The translations under genes were made by a program, and so were the position numbers. From the NCBI RefSeq assembly GCF_024399335.1, contig NZ_CP075339.1:806001-870000 (forward strand): a stretch of 64,000 bases of DNA, given 5' to 3'. This document shows positions 8,108 through 16,487 of this stretch, in pieces. The first letter of the stretch is position 1. Every line of letters begins with the position of its first letter. Source of the stretch: Leucobacter aridicollis. Lineage in GTDB: Bacteria; Actinomycetota; Actinomycetes; Actinomycetales; Microbacteriaceae. A model generated the notes under the pieces. That model worked only from the letters and a program-made list of their open reading frames with translations, was not told the DNA's origin and made no database searches.

Positions 8108-9112
8108 TTACTCCTTCGGTGTGAAGTGAGAAGCAGACGCGAAGAGGTTGAGCCCAAGCGCGCGAGAGAGGTATGCGGTGGCGATCTGGCCGCGGACGCT
8201 GTTGCCTGCGGCGTCGAGCGGTGGCGAGAACGTTGCGATGCCGCCCTTGCCCGGTGCGACGCACACGATTCCGCCAGCGACACCCGACTTGCCGGGGAGG
8301 CCGATCTCGAAGAGCCATTCACCGGAGTTCTCGTACATCCCTGACGCAGTCATGACTGCGAGCGTGTCGCGGGCGACCTCTGCCGACACGACGCGTTCGC
8401 CAGTGACAGGATTGACGCCGCCGTCGGCCAGAGTTGCACCCATCACCGCGAGGTCGTGCGCGCTCACCAGGATCGAGCATTGTCTCGTGTAGACATCGAC
8501 AACCTCGGCGGGATCTTGCCTGATACGACCGTAGCTCTCGAGGAGCTGCGCGATGGCCGCGTTTCGCTGATTCGCCGCCATCTCAGACTGGTAGACGGCC
8601 TCGTCGAGCTCGAGCCGCCTGCCCGCGAACCGGGACAGGCCGTGCTGAATCGTGAGCCACCGTGCTTCTGCGTCGGCACCCGGAATGAGGGCGGTTGTGG
8701 CGAGCGCGCCGGCATTCACCATCGGGTTTCGCGGGTGCCCGTCGTTGAGCTCAATGGCAACGACCGAGTTGAACGGCAATCCTGTGTTATTGACTCCGAC
8801 TGTCGCGAGCGCTTCTTCATGGCCGACTTCGTCGCACAACAGGGCGTACACGAACGCCTTCGAGATCGACTGTATTGAGAACTCGACCCCCGAGTCGCCG
8901 GCCTCGTGAGCCTCACCATGCACGTCAACGAGGCTCAGGCCGAAGAGGCTAGGGTCGGCGCTCGCGAGGGCAGGGATGTAGTCCGCGACAGCACCCTCAG
9001 AGTGGGCCGCAGCGTGTGCAAACGCGTCGGCGATGAGCGCGTCAACCCGTGAGTCTTCAGGCAGGAGCCCGGTTGCTGCGCGCTGTGCGACGTGTGCAAT
9101 GTCGAGCTTCAT
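8108..9112 (-). CDS. glsA: glutaminase A
   Basis: A 334-residue glutaminase (L-glutamine to L-glutamate and ammonia) of the serine-dependent beta-lactamase-like fold. The SxxK motif is seen in 'EFSIQSISKAF' (Ser82, Lys85). Other family blocks are 'NPMVNAGAL', 'YQSEMAANQRNAAIA' and the late 'GLPGKSGVAGGIV'. Length is normal for bacterial GlsA (about 305-330 residues). ATG follows GAGGGAGAG. The gene leads a two-gene operon with the MFS carrier 4 bp downstream. Ammonia production may help acid tolerance; that role is known for glutaminases elsewhere but is not shown here. Confidence 0.93.
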   Translation of the reverse strand: MKLDIAHVAQRAATGLLPEDSRVDALIADAFAHAAAHSEGAVADYIPALASADPSLFGLSLVDVHGEAHEAGDSGVEFSIQSISKAFVYALLCDEVGHEEALATVGVNNTGLPFNSVVAIELNDGHPRNPMVNAGALATTALIPGADAEARWLTIQHGLSRFAGRRLELDEAVYQSEMAANQRNAAIAQLLESYGRIRQDPAEVVDVYTRQCSILVSAHDLAVMGATLADGGVNPVTGERVVSAEVARDTLAVMTASGMYENSGEWLFEIGLPGKSGVAGGIVCVAPGKGGIATFSPPLDAAGNSVRGQIATAYLSRALGLNLFASASHFTPKE

Positions 9113-9297
9113 CGCTCTCCCTCGAGTCAGGGCGCTGCACGCTCAGTGTCTTGACTGTGCACTCGCGCCGTGAAGCTAAATGTAGACCCAATGCGCTCAC
9201 TGTGTCATCGAAATTCTTCCCCGTGGCGATGATTGCGTGCGGCGCCCACCATATTCAGTGGTCTCAGGAAACTGCCAGAACTATAGATTCAAAAGTA

Positions 9298-9314
9298 ACT
9301 ATACTTTCGATAGT
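9298..9314 (+). promoter_or_regulatory. candidate operator/promoter of reductase-HxlR operon
   Basis: The inverted repeat ACTAT-N7-ATAGT (9298-9302, 9310-9314) overlaps a -10-like TATACT (9300-9305), about 30 nt before the ATG at 9336. HxlR-type repressors commonly bind AT-rich imperfect palindromes at their own promoters, and an HxlR gene is the second gene of this operon. The pairing is inferred. Confidence 0.45.
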
Positions 9315-9335
9315 AAGCACGATGAAAGGGAAGCA

Positions 9336-9971
9336 ATGTCAAGAGTTGTAGTGTTTGGGTACTCGGGGTACGCAGGCGGAGCCATCACGCGCGAGCTTGC
9401 CGAGCGCGGGCATGACGTGCTCGGAGTCTCGCGAGGCGCCGACGGTGAGGCGGCTGCGGTCGCTGTCCGCGCGGGGTCGATCTTCGATGCGCAGCTCGTC
9501 GAGGAAGTCGCAGCAGGCGCCGATCACCTCGTTGTTGCGCTGCACGCTCAGGGCGAGCCCCCGCTGGCAACCGCCCTTCCGCATCTGAGCGCGAGCGCGG
9601 TCGCGCACGGGGCAACACTGAGCTTTGTTGGAGGCGCCGGCTCACTTCGAGTTGGCGAGAACGGCCCGAGGGTGTTCGATACTCCTGATTTCCCAGAGGC
9701 GTACCTGCCCGAGGCGCAGGCACACGGTGCGATCCTCGATTCGCTCCGCGAAGCCCCCGCCGAGCTCGACTGGTTCTACGTCAGCCCCGCCGCAGAGTTT
9801 GGGTCGTGGAACCCGGGTGAGCGCACAGGTGAGTTCCGCATTGGCGGCGACGTGCTCCTCACCGCACCCGACGGGTCGTCGACAATCTCGGGTGCCGACT
9901 ACGCTATTGCCTACGTCGACGAGATCGAACGCGGCGAGCATCGCCGCGAGCGCTTCGGCGTCGCATACTAG
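9336..9971 (+). CDS. NAD(P)-binding reductase, NmrA/YwnB-like
   Basis: A 211-residue atypical short-chain dehydrogenase-like protein with an N-terminal Rossmann motif (VVVFGYSGYAGGAITREL; the GxSGxxG pattern). It matches the NAD(P)H-binding NmrA/YwnB group by size and by the 'LSFVGGAGSLRVGENG' and 'LDWFYVSPAAEFG' blocks. Such proteins are redox enzymes or NAD(P) sensors. ATG at 9336 follows AAAGGGAAGC; a longer frame starting at 9237 would cover the promoter. The HxlR regulator gene follows 22 bp later, the usual pairing for this family. Confidence 0.82.
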   Translation: MSRVVVFGYSGYAGGAITRELAERGHDVLGVSRGADGEAAAVAVRAGSIFDAQLVEEVAAGADHLVVALHAQGEPPLATALPHLSASAVAHGATLSFVGGAGSLRVGENGPRVFDTPDFPEAYLPEAQAHGAILDSLREAPAELDWFYVSPAAEFGSWNPGERTGEFRIGGDVLLTAPDGSSTISGADYAIAYVDEIERGEHRRERFGVAY

Positions 9972-9993
9972 ATTCACCGGAGAGGGCGCCAAG

Positions 9994-10356
9994 ATGAACG
10001 AGCCCCAGTTCGACCCATACGACCCGAATTGCCCGAGCAGGCAACTCGTGGATCGGATCGGCGATCGCTGGACTGTGCTGATCATTGGCGCCCTCGCCGA
10101 CGGGCCCGCACGCTACGGGGAGCTCTCGCAGAGTGTCGCCGGCATCTCCCCGCGCATGCTCTCGCAAACGCTGAAGGCGCTCGAGCGCGACGGGCTCGTG
10201 CAGCGGCAGGCCTTCGCCGAAATCCCGCCGCGTGTCGTCTACAGTCTGACCGGTGCGGGGGAGAGCCTTCGCCCAGTCGCCCTCGCGGTCGAGTCCTGGG
10301 CGCGCCAGCATGCGTCGGACGTGCTGGCTGCGCGGGAACGCTTTGACGCGACGTAA
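9994..10356 (+). CDS. HxlR-family transcriptional regulator
   Basis: A 120-residue winged-helix regulator. The HxlR core is clear: 'CPSRQLVDRIGDRWTVLIIGAL', 'RYGELSQSVAGISPRMLSQTLKALERDGLVQR' and the wing 'PPRVVYSLTGAGESL'. The N-terminal Cys13 is the conserved residue that senses electrophiles or oxidants in HypR/YodB-type members. ATG at 9994 follows GGAGAGGGCGCCAAG. It is second in an operon with the reductase and probably represses it through the palindrome at 9298. Confidence 0.9.
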   Translation: MNEPQFDPYDPNCPSRQLVDRIGDRWTVLIIGALADGPARYGELSQSVAGISPRMLSQTLKALERDGLVQRQAFAEIPPRVVYSLTGAGESLRPVALAVESWARQHASDVLAARERFDAT

Positions 10357-10406
10357 GCCCGAGTTCAGATCGAGAACGTCTATCGCGCTGAAAGCGCTGC
10401 CCTGGT

Positions 10407-10412
10407 TAAGCT
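10407..10412 (+). promoter_or_regulatory. -10 box of a leaderless promoter
   Basis: TAAGCT ends 6 nt before the ATG at 10419. No ribosome-binding site lies upstream of that ATG, so a leaderless transcript is likely. Confidence 0.45.
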
Positions 10413-10418
10413 GGCGTC

Positions 10419-11045
10419 ATGGGGAGATCGGTTCGCTCGGCAGGGCTGTCAGTTGCCGCATGTGCGGTGGTACTGGGAATCGTTGCATGCGCCCCAGAAG
10501 CTCCGGTGCAAACAACAGTTGATCGACAAGCAGCTTCTGCGACAACGCCTGCCCCCTCGGAAGCGGGGAGCGTTGAAGGTGTGGATGAAGCCGCAGGCGT
10601 GGCTTTCGTTCTGCCGTCTAACTGTGCCGAGATTCTGGCACCCGATTTGGTCAGGAGTTACGAACCGCGCCTTGAGCAGATGCCCGACGGGGAGGACGCG
10701 GCCGCGATAGTGATGCCGATGCTTGGGCCCGTGACTGCCTCTGTTTTTCGGGCCGCTTCGCAACAACGCTACTGCGGATGGGGGATCCCGCAGACGGATG
10801 GGTCGACTTATCTTGCCGTCGCGGTCATTGATGACGGAGCCAAAGCTGAGTTGCTAAGTGCGCTTCGTGAATCAGTTTATGAGGAGGTGGAGTCGGAGGC
10901 AGCCGAAGCAGTGTTTACTCAGACTCCATCTGTGACGCACCAATACACCGACACTCTTATTGTGGATGGCGACCTTCTGATCGTCTCCCTTCAACGCGTT
11001 ACCGGTGACTATGCGTGGGACGCCTTGAGTGCGCTCCGCGCCTAG
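10419..11045 (+). CDS. predicted lipoprotein of unknown function
   Basis: A 208-residue protein with a lipoprotein signal: basic start (MGRSVRSAG), hydrophobic core and lipobox IVAC, with lipidation at about Cys24. A Thr/Pro/Ala/Ser linker follows (SATTPAPSEAG), then a domain with two Cys residues (SNCAEILAP and YCGWGIPQ) that could form a disulfide. I do not recognise the family; the arrangement resembles small actinobacterial membrane-tethered lipoproteins. The stop overlaps the convergent TetR stop in a shared CTAG. Confidence 0.65.
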   Translation: MGRSVRSAGLSVAACAVVLGIVACAPEAPVQTTVDRQAASATTPAPSEAGSVEGVDEAAGVAFVLPSNCAEILAPDLVRSYEPRLEQMPDGEDAAAIVMPMLGPVTASVFRAASQQRYCGWGIPQTDGSTYLAVAVIDDGAKAELLSALRESVYEEVESEAAEAVFTQTPSVTHQYTDTLIVDGDLLIVSLQRVTGDYAWDALSALRA

Positions 11046-11704
11046 GATGACCCGCCCGTCGAGATGCCTGAAAGCCAGATCGTTGCGAGTGTCTTGCTCG
11101 CCTCGTCGAGAGGCCGGCCGGCGACGCTTGGATCGCGCAGCACGAATCGCTGAAAGGCGTAGAACTCAGTCATGCTGCCGAGCATCTCTGCCGCGAGGGC
11201 GAGGTCGAGGTCGGCTCTGATGTGTGCCGAAAGCGATGCCCTCGAGAGTGCACCGCTGATTCTGTCGTAGAACGCTCGCCTCGACGACGTCCAGATCTCG
11301 GCGATCTCGGGGTCTGTCTGTGACAGCTCGACGATGACGCCGAAGAGCGCGCGGTGGCGTTCGTAGAACGCGAAGTACTTCTGCGTCGACTCGGTGACCG
11401 AGGCGACGAGGTTTGCCGCATCGAGCGGTATCCGAATGAACTCGAAGACCTCGACCGTGAGGTCGCGCAACAGCTCGAGCGTGAGCTCGTGCTTGTCGGT
11501 GAAGTAGCGGTAGAACGCGCCAGTCGTGAGACCCGCCCGCGCGGTAATGTCTGCGATGCGCACGTTCGCGTAGCCGCGCTCGTCGAACAGCGCCTCGGCA
11601 GCGGCCGTGATTCGGGCCCGCGTATCGCGCCCCTTCGGTGTCGCTGGAAGCGGCGTTGGCGTCGCGGCCTGATCGGCCTGGCTGTCGCCCGGGTGCTGCG
11701 CCAT
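11042..11704 (-). CDS. TetR-family transcriptional regulator
   Basis: A 220-residue TetR regulator. The N-terminal HTH is 'RARITAAAEALFDERGYANVRIADITARAGLTTGAFYRYFTDKHEL', followed by a helical ligand domain. ATG at 11704 is chosen because GC3 rises sharply after it; the frame extends upstream to ATG 11758 and GTG 11776 with poor codon bias. It diverges from an acyl-CoA dehydrogenase, the classic layout for an acyl-CoA- or fatty-acid-responsive repressor of a beta-oxidation gene. A candidate operator lies at 11806-11822. The target is inferred. Confidence 0.82.
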   Translation of the reverse strand: MAQHPGDSQADQAATPTPLPATPKGRDTRARITAAAEALFDERGYANVRIADITARAGLTTGAFYRYFTDKHELTLELLRDLTVEVFEFIRIPLDAANLVASVTESTQKYFAFYERHRALFGVIVELSQTDPEIAEIWTSSRRAFYDRISGALSRASLSAHIRADLDLALAAEMLGSMTEFYAFQRFVLRDPSVAGRPLDEASKTLATIWLSGISTGGSS

Positions 11705-11805
11705 GTGTTGCCCGCTCTCACTCGTTGAGGGTGTGCCGCGACTTACGGCACGAGACATCGTACCCGGCGTGCACACACGTCACGTGTCACCATTCCGCAT
11801 AAATA

Positions 11806-11822
11806 AAAGTGACGTCAACTTT
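11806..11822. promoter_or_regulatory. candidate TetR operator
   Basis: The inverted repeat AAAGT-N7-ACTTT lies in the 172-bp divergent gap between the TetR and acyl-CoA dehydrogenase genes. It encloses GACGTC. Its size and place fit a TetR dimer site that controls both directions. Confidence 0.45.
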
Positions 11823-11876
11823 ACTTTTGTGTAGGGTGGGTGCGTAACGCAGTGGTTGCAGTGGACGGAGCGCGGC

Positions 11877-13664
11877 ATGGAGCATAAGAAATCGCTGATT
11901 CTTGATCAGGCCGAAATCGACTTTTGCCTCTACGACTGGCTCGATGTCGAGTCGCTGAGCCGCTTCGAGCGCTACGCGGAGCACAGTCGCGAGACGTTCG
12001 AGGGCCTTACCGGCCTCGCCCGAGAGCTCGCCGAGGAGTACTTCGCGCCCCACAACCGGAAGGCTGATCTCAACGAGCCAGCGCTCGTGGACGGCAAGGT
12101 GCAGCTCATCCCCGAGGTTGAGGCCGCACTGGGTGCCTTCGCCGAGGCCGGGTTTCTCGGCGCGACGATGGACGCCTCACACGGTGGCTTTCAGGTGCCG
12201 GCCGTCGTCTACCGGGCAGCGTTCATGTGGTTCCAGGCGGCGAACGTTGGAACAGTCTCCTACGCACTGCTCACGACGGCGGCAGCGAACCTGATTCGCG
12301 AGCACGCCTCAGAGGAACTCGCGTCAAAGTTTCTGCCGCCCATGCTCGAGGGGAGCTGGTTTGGCACGATGAACCTGTCCGAGCCTGGCATCGGCTCCGC
12401 GCTTGGCGACCTCACTACGGGCGCGACTCGATCGGCCGACGGCAGTTACAGGGTGCGTGGCGACAAGATGTGGATCTCGGCGGGCGACCACGAGCTCTCG
12501 GAGAACATCGTGCACCTGGTACTCGCCCGGACGGGTGGCCCGGGCGTGAAGGGCCTCTCGCTCTTCATCGTGCCGCGCTGGCTCGGTGAGTCAGGCGCGC
12601 TCACCGAGCGCAACGATGTGGCGCTCGTCGGCGTGAATCACAAGATGGGCTACCGCGGCACGGTGAACACCGCGCTCGCTTACGGCTCGGGCGCGTTTCC
12701 GGTCGGCGACGAACCGGGGGCCGTCGGGTACCTCATCGGGAAAGAGGGGCGCGGCCTGCACTACATGTTCCTCATGATGAACGAGGCACGCCTCGGCGTC
12801 GGCGCCTCCGCGGTTGCACTCGCGACGACGGGTTTCCTACACGCCCGCGACTATGCGCGTGAGCGGATCCAGGGAAAAGAGATTGGCGCGAAGGACGCCG
12901 CAGCCCCAGCAGTGCCGATCATCAGGCACCCTGACGTCAGGCGCATGCTTATGCTCGCGAAGGCATATGCGCAGGGCGGCACGGCCCTGATCCTCTACGC
13001 AGGCAAACTCCTCGACGAGAGCGAGGCCGAGACCGATCCGCACAGGAGCGCCGCGCTCGCGCTCCTACTCGATGTGCTCACGCCCATCGCGAAGAGCTGG
13101 TCGTCGCAGTGGGGCCTCGCGGCGAACGACATCGCGATTCAGGTGCTTGGAGGCAGCGGCTACGTGCGCGACTTTCCCGTCGAGCAGTTCTATCGCGACA
13201 ACAGGCTGAACCCGATTCACGAGGGAACCCACGGGATCCAGGCGCTTGACTTGCTCGGACGCAAGGTGCTGCTTCACGGCGGGTCGGGGTTTGCCGATCT
13301 CATCGGCCGGATGCGCGAGACGTGCGAGAGGCTAGCGGCGACTGAACCCGAACTTGCGGCGCTCGTCGCAGCCAGAGTCGATCGGGTGGAGGGTGTCACC
13401 CGCGAGCTCTGGGCCGACGGCGACCCGACGACAGCGCTCGCGAACGCCGCCAACTATCTGGAGGCGGTGGGCGACATCGTCGTCGCCTGGTTGTTCCTCG
13501 ATCAGCTCGGGGCGCTCGGTGACGCCACCCCGGCGTTCGCCGCGGAAAAGCGGGCGACGGCGCGGTTCTTCATCACGCACGTGCTGCCGCGGGTTGACGC
13601 AGACCTCGAGCTGCTCGCATCCAAAGACAGGCAGCTCGTCGACCTCGACGAGGCACTGATCTAG
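11877..13664 (+). CDS. acyl-CoA dehydrogenase with C-terminal extension
   Basis: A 595-residue FAD enzyme that catalyses alpha,beta-dehydrogenation of acyl-CoA. The substrate/FAD-binding stretch 'FGTMNLSEPGIGSALGDL' and the C-terminal block 'AIQVLGGSGYVRDFPVEQFYRDNRLNPIHEGTHGIQALDLLGRK' are diagnostic. The length and the helical tail (after residue ~460) put it in the long FadE/AidB-like group with an extra C-terminal domain. ATG at 11877 has GGAG 6 nt upstream; the frame opens earlier at a TTG with no site. It probably serves degradation of long-chain or unusual acyl-CoAs under control of the divergent TetR. Stop shared with the convergent MFS gene (CTAG). Confidence 0.9.
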   Translation: MEHKKSLILDQAEIDFCLYDWLDVESLSRFERYAEHSRETFEGLTGLARELAEEYFAPHNRKADLNEPALVDGKVQLIPEVEAALGAFAEAGFLGATMDASHGGFQVPAVVYRAAFMWFQAANVGTVSYALLTTAAANLIREHASEELASKFLPPMLEGSWFGTMNLSEPGIGSALGDLTTGATRSADGSYRVRGDKMWISAGDHELSENIVHLVLARTGGPGVKGLSLFIVPRWLGESGALTERNDVALVGVNHKMGYRGTVNTALAYGSGAFPVGDEPGAVGYLIGKEGRGLHYMFLMMNEARLGVGASAVALATTGFLHARDYARERIQGKEIGAKDAAAPAVPIIRHPDVRRMLMLAKAYAQGGTALILYAGKLLDESEAETDPHRSAALALLLDVLTPIAKSWSSQWGLAANDIAIQVLGGSGYVRDFPVEQFYRDNRLNPIHEGTHGIQALDLLGRKVLLHGGSGFADLIGRMRETCERLAATEPELAALVAARVDRVEGVTRELWADGDPTTALANAANYLEAVGDIVVAWLFLDQLGALGDATPAFAAEKRATARFFITHVLPRVDADLELLASKDRQLVDLDEALI

Positions 13665-14968
13665 CTGTCGGCAGCGGGGAGCTCGTCAGCGGGTTCCACC
13701 GCGCGGCCCGGCCGCAGGATGAAGAACCCGAGCACGATTGCACCGAGCGTGAGCACAGTGCCGCCAAAGAGCACAGATCCGCGGAGGCCGAACAGGGAGC
13801 CGAGCACCGCGACGCTGAGACCGCTGAACGTCATCATGCCTGGACCGAACATTGTGTAGGCGCCGATCACGCGCCCGCGCTCGTCGTCGGGGGCTCGTAG
13901 CTGCACGATGCTCATCTCCGTCGCATCCGCGGTGATGCGGGCGACACCCCCGACGAGGAGCGCGGCGACAGAGAGCGCGTAGATCGAGCTCGCCGCGAAC
14001 ACCACGGTTGTGATGCCGAGAATGGCAGCGGCAACCACCGCGGTGCGAGCGGTTGTTGGGACGCGGCCGGTGGCCTCGAGCAGGAACCCGCCAAGCACTC
14101 CGCCGGCTCCGTTCGCGAACAGCAGGACGCCGTAGGCGAGGCCCGCGGAGCCTGCGCCGAGCCCCTCTGCGAACTCTGGCATTGCGTTCTGGATCACGGC
14201 GCCGATCGTCGCAGCGCTGAGTGCCGAGAGCAGGATCATGCCGAGCAGTTCGCGGTCACGCCGAATTGTGCCGAGGACGCTGAACGCTGAGAAGAACGTC
14301 ATCGGCTTCTCGGTCGCGCGGGGTGCTTCGGCTTCGGAAGCCGCCGCCTCGGGGTCTCGCCTGTCAATCTTCACGAACCACAGGAAGAGTGTGAGCGGCA
14401 GATAGAACAGGATGTTCACGAACATGCCGGCGGCCGGACCGATGCTCAGCAGGAGCGCCGAGCCGACGACCGGGCCGGCGAGGAACGCAAGCGACCTGAA
14501 CGTCGCATTCATGCGGATTGCGCCGGGCAGCTCCTTGGGGCCGGCGAACCTGTAGAGCAACAGTTGCTCGGCAGGCATCCACAGGCAGCCGGCAATGCCG
14601 TGCAGCACGAGCAGCACGCATGCGTGCCAGAGCTCGAGGCTGCCGGTGAAAAAGAGGACGCCCCAGGCTGCAGAGACCGCCATGAACAGCCCTTGGCCCA
14701 CCTGGATGACGCGCCTGGGGTCGAAACGCTCAGCGAGCGCTCCGGCCGCAACTGAGAAGAGCAGATATGGCAGCCAGTGGCTGACGATCTGGAACCCGAC
14801 GAGCCAGGGGGAGTGGAATGTCTGCCAGAGCACCCAGTAGGCGAGCACGTGCTCGACGTTGTCGGCCATCATCGAGAGGGCTCCGCCGCCGATGTACGGC
14901 CCCGTCCGACGATCGAGGAGGGCCCCGAACTTCCGTGGCTTGTCTTCAGGCACCTCGACGCTATTCAT
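13661..14968 (-). CDS. MFS transporter
   Basis: A 435-residue permease with 12 predicted TM segments in two six-helix bundles joined by a charged loop at residues ~213-240 (FVKIDRRDPEAAASEAEAPRATEK). The N-terminal half has 'SPWLVGFQIVSHWLPYLLFSVAAGALAERFDPRRVIQVGQGLF', typical of EntS/TetA-like MFS proteins of the DHA3 type. ATG at 14968 opens a polar lead (MNSVEVPEDKPRKFG) before TM1; the frame continues upstream through the divergent LCP gene and is not real there. Substrate unknown. Confidence 0.82.
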   Translation of the reverse strand: MNSVEVPEDKPRKFGALLDRRTGPYIGGGALSMMADNVEHVLAYWVLWQTFHSPWLVGFQIVSHWLPYLLFSVAAGALAERFDPRRVIQVGQGLFMAVSAAWGVLFFTGSLELWHACVLLVLHGIAGCLWMPAEQLLLYRFAGPKELPGAIRMNATFRSLAFLAGPVVGSALLLSIGPAAGMFVNILFYLPLTLFLWFVKIDRRDPEAAASEAEAPRATEKPMTFFSAFSVLGTIRRDRELLGMILLSALSAATIGAVIQNAMPEFAEGLGAGSAGLAYGVLLFANGAGGVLGGFLLEATGRVPTTARTAVVAAAILGITTVVFAASSIYALSVAALLVGGVARITADATEMSIVQLRAPDDERGRVIGAYTMFGPGMMTFSGLSVAVLGSLFGLRGSVLFGGTVLTLGAIVLGFFILRPGRAVEPADELPAADS

Positions 14969-15136
14969 CAGACCACACTTTATCAATGCGCCAGCTATGC
15001 CCAGGGGGCATGGGCAGGCGCCCTTCCTTGGAGAATTCTTGGCGCGCACGGGGGAACCTGGATCAGTGGCGGGGACGAAAGCCCCGGAGGGCGGCCCCGC
15101 CACGTGATTTCTGCTCCGAGTACCGAACGGATCCAC

Positions 15137-16474
15137 ATGCACAACGCACCCCTGCTTGAGACACCCGCCCGCTCGGGCAGACCTCGCATGAGCCGGCGTC
15201 GGCGCAAGCGCCTGACGATCGTGATCGCGGCAACCGTCGCGGGAGCGCTCGTCGCGACGGGCGGTGCGATCGTCTTCGCCTATCACCAAGCAACCGACAG
15301 TATTGTGCGCTCTGACTTCGTACTGCCGCAGGTCGAAGAGGTCGCACCAGAGCCGGGCGAACAGAACATCCTCATCATGGGTATGGACAGTCGCGTTGAC
15401 CAGAATGGCAACCCGCTCCCCGACGGCGTCTACGAGGCGCTGCACGCTGGCGGCGCAGACGATGGCGGCTACAACGCCAACGTGCTCATGCTGCTGCACA
15501 TCCCCGAAGACCGATCGAAGACAGTTGGTATCTCGATCCCACGCGACGACTACGTCGAGATTGCTGGCGCGCCGCTCGGCGTGACCCACTCGAAGATCAA
15601 GGAGGCCTACGGCCTCGCCATGCAAGAGAAGATGAACGAGCTGTCGTGGGGCGAGGAGCCGCTCTCGGACGACGAGCTGTATCAGCAGGCGCGCGCTGCA
15701 GGCCGCCAAGCCCAGATCGAGACAGTCTCACACTTTCTCGGTGACGTGCGCATCGATCACTTCGTCGAGATGACAATGGGTGGCTTCTACCACGTCGCTG
15801 AGGCCGTCGCACCTGTCTCGGTGTGCCTGAACCAGGCGACAGAGGACTCGTTCTCTGGCGCAAACTTCGACGCCGGGGTGCAAGAGATCGACGCCAAGCA
15901 GGCGATGAGCTTCGTACGGCAGCGTCGCGACACCGGGTACGACGGCCCGTTTCTCACCGACCTCGACAGGTCGCGCCGCCAGCAGGCGTTCATGATCTCG
16001 CTCACTGACAAGCTGCAGCAGAAGAGCACGCTCATGAACCCGAAGACTGTGTGGTCGCTTGTCGACGTGACGCAGAAGCATGTGGCCCTCGACTCCGAGT
16101 TCGACGTGCTTGGCTTTCTGAAGATCGCCCACCAGGTGTCGCAGACGGGAGCCGAGTTCGTGACACTGCCAATCGTCGGGTTCGAGAATATCGGCGGCGC
16201 CGACGTCAACATCGTCGACATCGACGAGGTGCAGTCACTCGTCGCCTCGATCCTCGATGGCAGCTACTTCGAGTCAGAGGTGCAAGAGGCAGCAGACGGC
16301 ACAGCTGAGGCAGCGGGCGAGGTGGCCGACCCAGCGGCCGACGCCGAAGAGACTGACGCACCCGACGACGACGTCACGCAGGAGTCGGCTGACGAACCGC
16401 AAGCCCCTGGTACCGCCCGCTACGACTCGTGGGAGGAGCCCATTCGGGCGGGCTCGATCCCCTGTGTGAACTGA
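15137..16474 (+). CDS. LytR-CpsA-Psr (LCP) family protein
   Basis: A 445-residue membrane-anchored LCP phosphotransferase, which attaches glycopolymers to peptidoglycan. An Arg-rich cytoplasmic start (MSRRRRKR) and one TM helix (~26-48) precede the LCP domain: 'QNILIMGMDSR', 'NVLMLLHIPEDRSKTVGISIPRDDYVEI', 'THSKIKEAYG', 'HFVEMTMGGFYHVAEAV' and 'MSFVRQRRDTGYDGPFLTDLDRSRRQQAFM'. The conserved Arg/Asp residues are present. An acidic Ala/Asp/Glu tail (~residues 385-430) ends the protein. ATG at 15137 gives the normal N-terminus; a longer frame overlaps the divergent MFS gene. It starts a run of four same-strand genes with FtsW-like, kinase and regulator genes. Confidence 0.9.
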   Translation: MHNAPLLETPARSGRPRMSRRRRKRLTIVIAATVAGALVATGGAIVFAYHQATDSIVRSDFVLPQVEEVAPEPGEQNILIMGMDSRVDQNGNPLPDGVYEALHAGGADDGGYNANVLMLLHIPEDRSKTVGISIPRDDYVEIAGAPLGVTHSKIKEAYGLAMQEKMNELSWGEEPLSDDELYQQARAAGRQAQIETVSHFLGDVRIDHFVEMTMGGFYHVAEAVAPVSVCLNQATEDSFSGANFDAGVQEIDAKQAMSFVRQRRDTGYDGPFLTDLDRSRRQQAFMISLTDKLQQKSTLMNPKTVWSLVDVTQKHVALDSEFDVLGFLKIAHQVSQTGAEFVTLPIVGFENIGGADVNIVDIDEVQSLVASILDGSYFESEVQEAADGTAEAAGEVADPAADAEETDAPDDDVTQESADEPQAPGTARYDSWEEPIRAGSIPCVN

Positions 16475-16487
16475 TTGGGGGCGTCAC

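Noticed and set aside
8104..8322. 73-codon N-terminal extension of the MFS gene
   Set aside because: It lies inside the glutaminase gene in another frame and gives Arg/Ser-rich sequence with no membrane-protein character.
9113..9297. possible gene between glsA and the reductase
   Set aside because: Frames here are short, low in GC3 bias and without a ribosome site; treated as promoter region.
14777..15136. 120-codon extension of the LCP gene
   Set aside because: It overlaps the divergent MFS gene and control region; the TM and LCP domain begin after 15137.
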